Origin: an uncultured Oscillospiraceae bacterium | Lineage (GTDB): Bacteria; Bacillota; Clostridia; Oscillospirales; Oscillospiraceae | NCBI GenBank assembly: GCA_910584605.1 | Contig: CAJUAW010000001.1 | Location: forward strand, 7,387 to 71,386 | Length of the DNA: 64,000 nt | Direction of reading: 5' to 3' | Part shown: one piece after another, positions 59,762 through 64,000 of the stretch | Position numbering within the stretch: position 1 is the stretch's first letter | How the letters are laid out: every line of letters begins with the position of its first letter | Notes under the pieces: model-generated | Seen by the model: the letters and a program-made list of their open reading frames with translations, nothing else | What the model was told of the DNA's origin: nothing | Database searches by the model: none | Position numbers and translations under genes: made by a program

Positions 59762-59805
59762 AGACGATCCAGAGGAACAAAATTTTCGTTTAGGAGGATA
59801 ATGAA

Positions 59806-61098
59806 ATGCGCACGTACAAAAAGATCCTGGCCCTGGCGCTCAGTGCCGCCATGTCCCTGACCCTGCTGGCCGGCTGCGGCGGCAAGGACAGCACCACCGA
59901 CGCCTCCGGCCGCGTCTACTGGCTGAACTTCAAGCCCGAGTCTGACAGCGTCCTGCAGGAGATTGCCGCCACCTACACCGAGCAGACCGGCGTACCGGTC
60001 CAGGTGGTCACCGCCGCCTCCGGCACCTACAGCCAGACCCTCATCGCGGAGATGGATAAGTCCGCGCCCCCCACGCTGTTCGTCATCGGCAACCAGGACG
60101 GCGTGGCCCAGTGGAAGGACTACGCCTTGGACCTGACCGGCTCCGCCATCGCCAACGAGTTGAATACCGACGCCTACAACCTCTACGACGAGACCGGCAA
60201 GCTGGTCTCCATCGGCTACTGCTACGAGTGCTACGGCATCATTGTCAACCCTGACCTGGTGCAGCAGGCCGGCCACTCCATGGATGAGATCAAGGACTTC
60301 GCCTCCCTGAAGGCCGTGGCAGAGGATATCCACGCCAACGCCGCCACCCTGGGCTTCGACGCCTTTACCTCCTCCGACATGGACGGCAACTCCTCCTGGC
60401 GCTTTACCGGCCACATGGCCAACCTGGAGTATTACTACGAGCAGGAGGGTTCCATCTGGACCGAGTGTCCCCCCACCATCTCCGGCAAGTATATGGACAA
60501 CTTCCGGAACCTCTATGACCTGTGCATCAACAACAGCACCGTCCCCTCCACCGAGCTGGCCACCGGCGGTCACGACGCCGCGCAGGAGTTTAAGGACGGC
60601 AAGGCCGTCTTCTATGTCAACGGCTCCTGGGAGTATGAGGGCGTGAAGGACGCCGTCCCCAACGCCACCATGATCCCCTACTACTGCGGCGTGGCCGGAG
60701 AGGAGAAGGCCGGCCTGAACTGCGGCACCGAGAACTGCTGGGCCATCAACGCCAAGTCCTCTGAGGCCGACCAGCAGGCCACCATGGACTTCATGGTCTG
60801 GTGTGTCACCGACCCCGACGCCTCCCGCAAGCTGGTGGACACCTTTGGCGTCATGCCCTACAAGCAGGCGGCTGAGTCCACCAACGGCTTCCTGGCCGCC
60901 GCCGACGAGTACACCGCCAACGGCTGCTATGTGATGAACTGGGCCACCAACTTCCAGCCCAACGTGGAGGCCTACCGGGCCTCGCTGGTCTCCGCCCTGA
61001 ACCAGTACAACAACGCCCAGTCCGACGCCAACTGGGAGCAGGTCCGCACCGCCTTTGTCGACGGCTGGGCCACCCAGTATCAGGCCATCAACGGCTGA
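59806..61098 (+). CDS. Extracellular solute-binding lipoprotein, sugar ABC transporter
   Basis: 430 aa. Lipoprotein signal MRTYKKILALALSAAMSLTL ending LLAG-C24. Type II (family 1) binding fold: LNFKPESDSVLQEIAATYTEQTGVPV, GTYSQTLIAEMDKSAPPTLFVI, DGKAVFYVNGSWEYEGV and C-terminal YRASLVSALNQYNNA. It precedes two MalFG-type permeases. Likely a di- or oligosaccharide; no ATPase gene is in the visible operon, so a shared MsmK/MalK-like ATPase elsewhere is expected. GGAGG before the ATG, after a 45-nt leader from the operators. Confidence 0.92.
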   Translation: MRTYKKILALALSAAMSLTLLAGCGGKDSTTDASGRVYWLNFKPESDSVLQEIAATYTEQTGVPVQVVTAASGTYSQTLIAEMDKSAPPTLFVIGNQDGVAQWKDYALDLTGSAIANELNTDAYNLYDETGKLVSIGYCYECYGIIVNPDLVQQAGHSMDEIKDFASLKAVAEDIHANAATLGFDAFTSSDMDGNSSWRFTGHMANLEYYYEQEGSIWTECPPTISGKYMDNFRNLYDLCINNSTVPSTELATGGHDAAQEFKDGKAVFYVNGSWEYEGVKDAVPNATMIPYYCGVAGEEKAGLNCGTENCWAINAKSSEADQQATMDFMVWCVTDPDASRKLVDTFGVMPYKQAAESTNGFLAAADEYTANGCYVMNWATNFQPNVEAYRASLVSALNQYNNAQSDANWEQVRTAFVDGWATQYQAING

Positions 61099-61132
61099 GT
61101 TTTCTGAGAACAGCACCCTTTGACATCAGGCC

Positions 61133-61155
61133 GGGGCGGGTAATGCGCCCGCCCC
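61133..61155 (+). other. GC-rich hairpin after the binding-protein gene
   Basis: GGGGCGGG (61133-61140) pairs with CCCGCCCC (61148-61155), TAATGCG loop, 35 nt after the stop. No T-run; likely protects or partly ends the binding-protein mRNA. Confidence 0.6.
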
Positions 61156-61174
61156 GCCATTGCTTCCGTCCGTA

Positions 61175-61233
61175 TGTAGGGGCGGACATGGTCCGCCCGC
61201 CGTTCCGACAGGCGCACCCTGTGCGCCCCTACA
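61175..61233. repeat. REP/MITE-like element with terminal inverted repeats
   Basis: 59 bp bounded by TGTAGGGGCG (61175-61184) and its complement CGCCCCTACA (61224-61233). Inside are two 7-bp hairpins, GGCGGAC-ATG-GTCCGCC (61181-61197) and GGCGCAC-CCT-GTGCGCC (61211-61227), so the whole can fold as a cloverleaf. No coding content. Placed between the binding-protein and permease genes. Elements of this look are, from memory, dispersed in Oscillospiraceae genomes; only one copy is in the window. Confidence 0.75.
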
Positions 61234-61255
61234 AATGAAAAAGGAGTTGATCGAC

Positions 61256-62161
61256 TTGAAAAAGAAGCGGATCTCCAACAGCAGCTCTATCCGCCGTGCC
61301 ACTCGGATGTGGAGCCCGCTGTTCCTGGGCCCGGTGATCATTGCCTTCACCATCGGCTTTGTGTGGCCCTTCCTCTGGGGCATCTGGCTGTCCCTGTGCC
61401 AGTTCCAGACCACCTCCGACGCCCAGTTCGTCGGCCTGGGCAACTATATCCGCACCTTCCAGGACGCCTCGTTCCGCTACGCCTTCGGGTACACCGCCCT
61501 GTTCGCCGTGGTGTCCCTGGTGCTCATCAACGTGCTGGCCTTCGCCGTGGCGTACGCCCTGACCCAGGGCATCAAGGGCAGCAACCTCTACCGCACCGTC
61601 TTCTTCATGCCCAACCTGATCGGCGGCATCGTGCTCGGCTACATCTGGTCCATGATCTTTGACGGCGTGCTCAGCCGCTGGTCCACCTCCATCCTGATGG
61701 AGACGAAATACGGCTTCTGGGGCCTGATCATCCTCATGTGCTGGCAGCGGATCGGCTATATGATGATCATCTACATCGCCGGACTTCAGAACGTTCCCGG
61801 CGAGATGCTGGAGGCCGCCCGCATCGACGGCGCCACCCGCTGGCAGACCCTGTTCAAGGTGACCATCCCCAATGTGATGCCCTCCATCACCATCTGCATG
61901 TTCCTGTCCCTGACCAACGGCTTCAAGCTCTTCGACCAGAACCTGGCCCTCACCGCCGGCCAGCCCTTCATCATCCAGCCCGGCGGCACCTCCATCAAGA
62001 CCACCGAGATGCTGGCCCTGAACATCTTCAACACCTTCAACATGGCCAGCGCCACCGCCAAGGGCACCGCTCAAGCCAAGGCCGTGATCTTCTTCATCCT
62101 GGTCGCCGCAATGGGTCTGGCTCAGCTGGGCTATACCCGCAAAAAGGAGGTACAGCAGTAA
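61256..62161 (+). CDS. Sugar ABC transporter permease, MalF-like
   Basis: 301 aa, TTG start at 61256 (KKKRISNSSSIRRATRMW) chosen because AAAAAGGAG ends 9-10 nt upstream; an ATG at 61235 lies at the edge of the REP-like element with no ribosome site. Six membrane helices (about 23-43, 78-100, 110-130, 160-180, 208-228, 270-290). The EAA loop LQNVPGEMLEAARIDGATRWQTLFKVTIP (about 185-215) contacts the ATPase. The stop joins the next ATG as TAATG. Confidence 0.9.
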   Translation: MKKKRISNSSSIRRATRMWSPLFLGPVIIAFTIGFVWPFLWGIWLSLCQFQTTSDAQFVGLGNYIRTFQDASFRYAFGYTALFAVVSLVLINVLAFAVAYALTQGIKGSNLYRTVFFMPNLIGGIVLGYIWSMIFDGVLSRWSTSILMETKYGFWGLIILMCWQRIGYMMIIYIAGLQNVPGEMLEAARIDGATRWQTLFKVTIPNVMPSITICMFLSLTNGFKLFDQNLALTAGQPFIIQPGGTSIKTTEMLALNIFNTFNMASATAKGTAQAKAVIFFILVAAMGLAQLGYTRKKEVQQ

Positions 62162-63018
62162 TGAACAAAAAAGCTCTCTCCGCCGAATCACGCCGGAAAA
62201 TGGTGCTGTCTGTGGTCCTGGCGGTCATCTGCGTCATCTACGTGCTGCCGGTGGCGGCTGTGGTCATCAACTCCTTTAAGCTGAACACCTTTGTCAAAAC
62301 GGATACCTTCGCCCTGCCCTTCGGGGACATGTGGGCGGGCATGTCCAACTTTGTCACCGGCATGACTTTTGGCAACTACCCCTTCCTCGACAGCGTGAAA
62401 TACAGTGTGATTATCACCATCCTGTCCACCGCCCTGATTCTGCTGTGTACCTCCATGGCCGCCTGGTACATCGCCCGGGTGAACTCCGCCTTCTGCAAGC
62501 TGGTCTACTTCCTGTGCGTGTTTTCCATGGTGGTCCCCTTCCAGATGGTCATGTACACCCTGTCCAAGACCGCCGACACCCTGAGGCTGAACACCCCCTG
62601 GACCATCCCCATCGTCTACCTGGGCTTCGGCGCGGGACTGGCTATCTTCATGTTCGTGGGCTTCGTCAAATCCATCCCCCTGGAGATCGAGGAGGCCGCC
62701 GCCATTGACGGCTGCGGACCCCTGCGCACCTACTTCTCGGTGGTGCTGCCCATGCTCAAGCCCACCATGATCTCTGTAGGCATCCTGGAAATCATGTGGG
62801 TGTGGAACGACTATCTGCTCCCCTCCCTGGTCCTGAACATCACCAAATACCGCACCATCCCCATCCACATCCAGTATCTGAAGGGCAGCTACGGCACTGT
62901 GGACCTGGGCGCGACCATGGCCCTGATCCTGCTGTCCATCATCCCTGTCATCGTGTTCTACCTCACCTGCCAGAAGCACATCATTGCGGGCGTGGCCGCC
63001 GGCGCGGTGAAGGGCTGA
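62161..63018 (+). CDS. Sugar ABC transporter permease, MalG-like
   Basis: 285 aa; ATG overlaps the previous stop by one base. Six membrane helices starting at about residue 17 (SVVLAVICVIYVLPVAAVVI). EAA motif KSIPLEIEEAAAIDGCGPLRTYFSVVLP at about residues 170-197; C-terminal tail VAGAVKG typical of MalG-like proteins. Forms the channel with the preceding permease; substrate as for the binding protein. Confidence 0.93.
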   Translation: MNKKALSAESRRKMVLSVVLAVICVIYVLPVAAVVINSFKLNTFVKTDTFALPFGDMWAGMSNFVTGMTFGNYPFLDSVKYSVIITILSTALILLCTSMAAWYIARVNSAFCKLVYFLCVFSMVVPFQMVMYTLSKTADTLRLNTPWTIPIVYLGFGAGLAIFMFVGFVKSIPLEIEEAAAIDGCGPLRTYFSVVLPMLKPTMISVGILEIMWVWNDYLLPSLVLNITKYRTIPIHIQYLKGSYGTVDLGATMALILLSIIPVIVFYLTCQKHIIAGVAAGAVKG

Positions 63019-63083
63019 GCTTGGGACTTGCGTTTCCGCCTGAAATGTGCTAAAATAACCAACCTAGAGAGAAGGGATACGAT

Positions 63084-64000
63084 GTGACCATCAAGGATAT
63101 CGCCCGGCTGTCCGGGTGCGGTGTGGCCACCGTGTCCCGGGTGCTCAACGACCACCCCGACGTCAGCGACGAGACCCGCCGCAGGGTCATGGCGGTGGTG
63201 GAGGAGCAGGGCTTTCAGCCCAACAACAACGCCAAGCACCTGAAGCAGCAGGCCAGCTCCAGCATCGCCATCATCGTCAAGGGCACCATGAACATGCTCT
63301 TTGCCGATCTGGTGAAAAGGCTCCAGTCCCTGCTGCGGGACGCCGGACAGGACGCCGCCGTCTACTACCTGGACGAGGACGCCAACGAGGTGGCCTACGC
63401 CCTTCAGCTGTGCCGGGAGCGCCGCCCCATGGGCATCCTCTTCCTGGGCGGCGACCGGGAGCTGTTTCAGGCCGCCTTTCAGGGCATCACAGTGCCCTGC
63501 GTGCTGCTGACCAACACCGCCGGGGACCTGGGCTTTGACAACCTCTCCTCCATCACCACCGACGACCGGGAGGCCTCCCGTCAGGCGGTGCGCTTTCTGG
63601 CCGGACAGGGCCACCGGCACATTGGGATGCTGGGGGGCAACTGGTCCTGCTTCCAGATTGGCCACAGCCGCTATCTGGGCTGCCTGCAGGCCTGCCAGGA
63701 GCTGGACCTCCCTTTTGACGGGGATCGCCAGTGCGAGCCATGCCGCTACTCCCTGGAAGACGGCTACGCCGCCGCCAAGGTGCTGCTGGACCGCTGCCCC
63801 GGCCTGACCGCCATCTTTGCCGTCAGCGACGTCACCGCCCTGGGCGCCATGCGGGCCCTGCGGGACCTGGGAAAACGGGTCCCCGAGGACATCTCCGTTA
63901 TGGGCTACGACGGCATCACCATCGGACAATACTCCCTGCCCCGGCTGACCACCGTCCGCCAGGACACCCAGCAGCTGGCGGAACGGGGCGTGGATGCCCT
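63084..64000 (+). CDS. LacI-family transcriptional repressor (3' end outside window)
   Basis: Open to the window end; 305 codons visible, so about 20-30 residues are missing. GTG start at 63084 (TIKDIARLSGCGVATVSRVLNDH) with AAGGGATA upstream; the ATG at 63082 is followed at once by TGA. HTH at residues 1-25 plus hinge, then a LacI-type binding fold (IAIIVKGTMNMLFADLVKRL, GILFLGGDRELFQAAF, AVSDVTALGAMRAL, ISVMGYDG). It follows the permease genes by 65 nt and probably controls this operon through the palindromes at 59730-59757, releasing DNA on binding the imported sugar. Confidence 0.92.
   Translation, partial: MTIKDIARLSGCGVATVSRVLNDHPDVSDETRRRVMAVVEEQGFQPNNNAKHLKQQASSSIAIIVKGTMNMLFADLVKRLQSLLRDAGQDAAVYYLDEDANEVAYALQLCRERRPMGILFLGGDRELFQAAFQGITVPCVLLTNTAGDLGFDNLSSITTDDREASRQAVRFLAGQGHRHIGMLGGNWSCFQIGHSRYLGCLQACQELDLPFDGDRQCEPCRYSLEDGYAAAKVLLDRCPGLTAIFAVSDVTALGAMRALRDLGKRVPEDISVMGYDGITIGQYSLPRLTTVRQDTQQLAERGVDA

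Noticed and set aside
1-64000. rRNA, tRNA, phage or conjugative genes
   Set aside because: Looked for characteristic protein families (integrase, transposase, terminase, relaxase) and for obvious tRNA-like GGTTCRA arms in the gaps; none found, though small RNAs could escape reading by eye.

Overview
The window looks like the chromosome of a high-GC, low-copy-repeat Clostridia, most like a gut Oscillospiraceae (Flavonifractor, Lawsonibacter or Intestinimonas type). This is inferred from gene content and order: FMN-type enoyl-ACP reductase FabK, a complete ACC plus FAS-II operon, split serine dehydratase SdaAB/SdaAA, two-gene ThrE exporter, YesM/YesN-type signalling, AGCS symporter, strong GGAGG ribosome sites, GC-rich genes with AT-rich promoters. 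No rRNA, tRNA, phage, insertion sequence or CRISPR array was seen.

Layout. 1-1330: end of an ABC exporter operon. 1330-2625: an unrecognised gene. 2760-17043: an L-arabinose island, with a response regulator, histidine kinase and sugar-binding lipoprotein on the + strand, a seven-gene ytfQ-ytfR-ytfT-yjfF-araB-araA-araD operon on the - strand, and an AraR-like GntR/LacI hybrid regulator. 17091-23379: SLH-domain surface protein, MacAB-like exporter operon and an XRE regulator. 23451-27718: mannitol cluster (mtlD, DeoR regulator, one-piece mtlA). 27902-32219: aspartate aminotransferase, L-serine dehydratase and an alanine/sodium symporter. 32594-33406: flavodoxin/ferredoxin fusion. 33459-44029: fatty acid synthesis operon acpP-accBCDA-fabH-fabK-NMO-fabD-fabG-fabF-fabZ, followed by a MarR regulator. 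44560-46552: ptsH-ptsI. 46642-50838: two-component system with HtrA protease and Nudix hydrolase. 50961-52124: CDF metal exporter. 52540-55295: AbgT transporter and M20 peptidase. 55335-55664: two tandem small-RNA-like units. 55755-59454: ThrE exporter, VanY peptidase, glutamine-amidotransferase-like hydrolase and a cytidylate-kinase-like protein. 59806-64000: a LacI-controlled sugar ABC transporter, cut by the window end.

How the parts fit. Arabinose appears to be sensed outside the cell by a lipoprotein paralogous to the transporter's own binding protein, relayed through the YesM-type kinase to an AraC-type response regulator, while AraR would repress from two half-sites over the -35 and -10 of the transporter promoter. 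Mannitol enters through MtlA using EI and HPr encoded 17 kb away; this HPr has no serine at the usual regulatory position. The fab operon has a consensus promoter followed at once by a 13-bp inverted repeat, a likely operator for the MarR regulator at the operon end.

The most interesting element is the 55335-55664 tandem pair. Each unit has four 11-bp-phased direct repeats like a Pho box, a TATGAT -10, an unstructured pyrimidine stretch carrying CTCCTTT (anti-Shine-Dalgarno), and a strong GC hairpin. They look like sibling regulatory small RNAs under response-regulator control. This is a sequence-based inference and needs RNA evidence.
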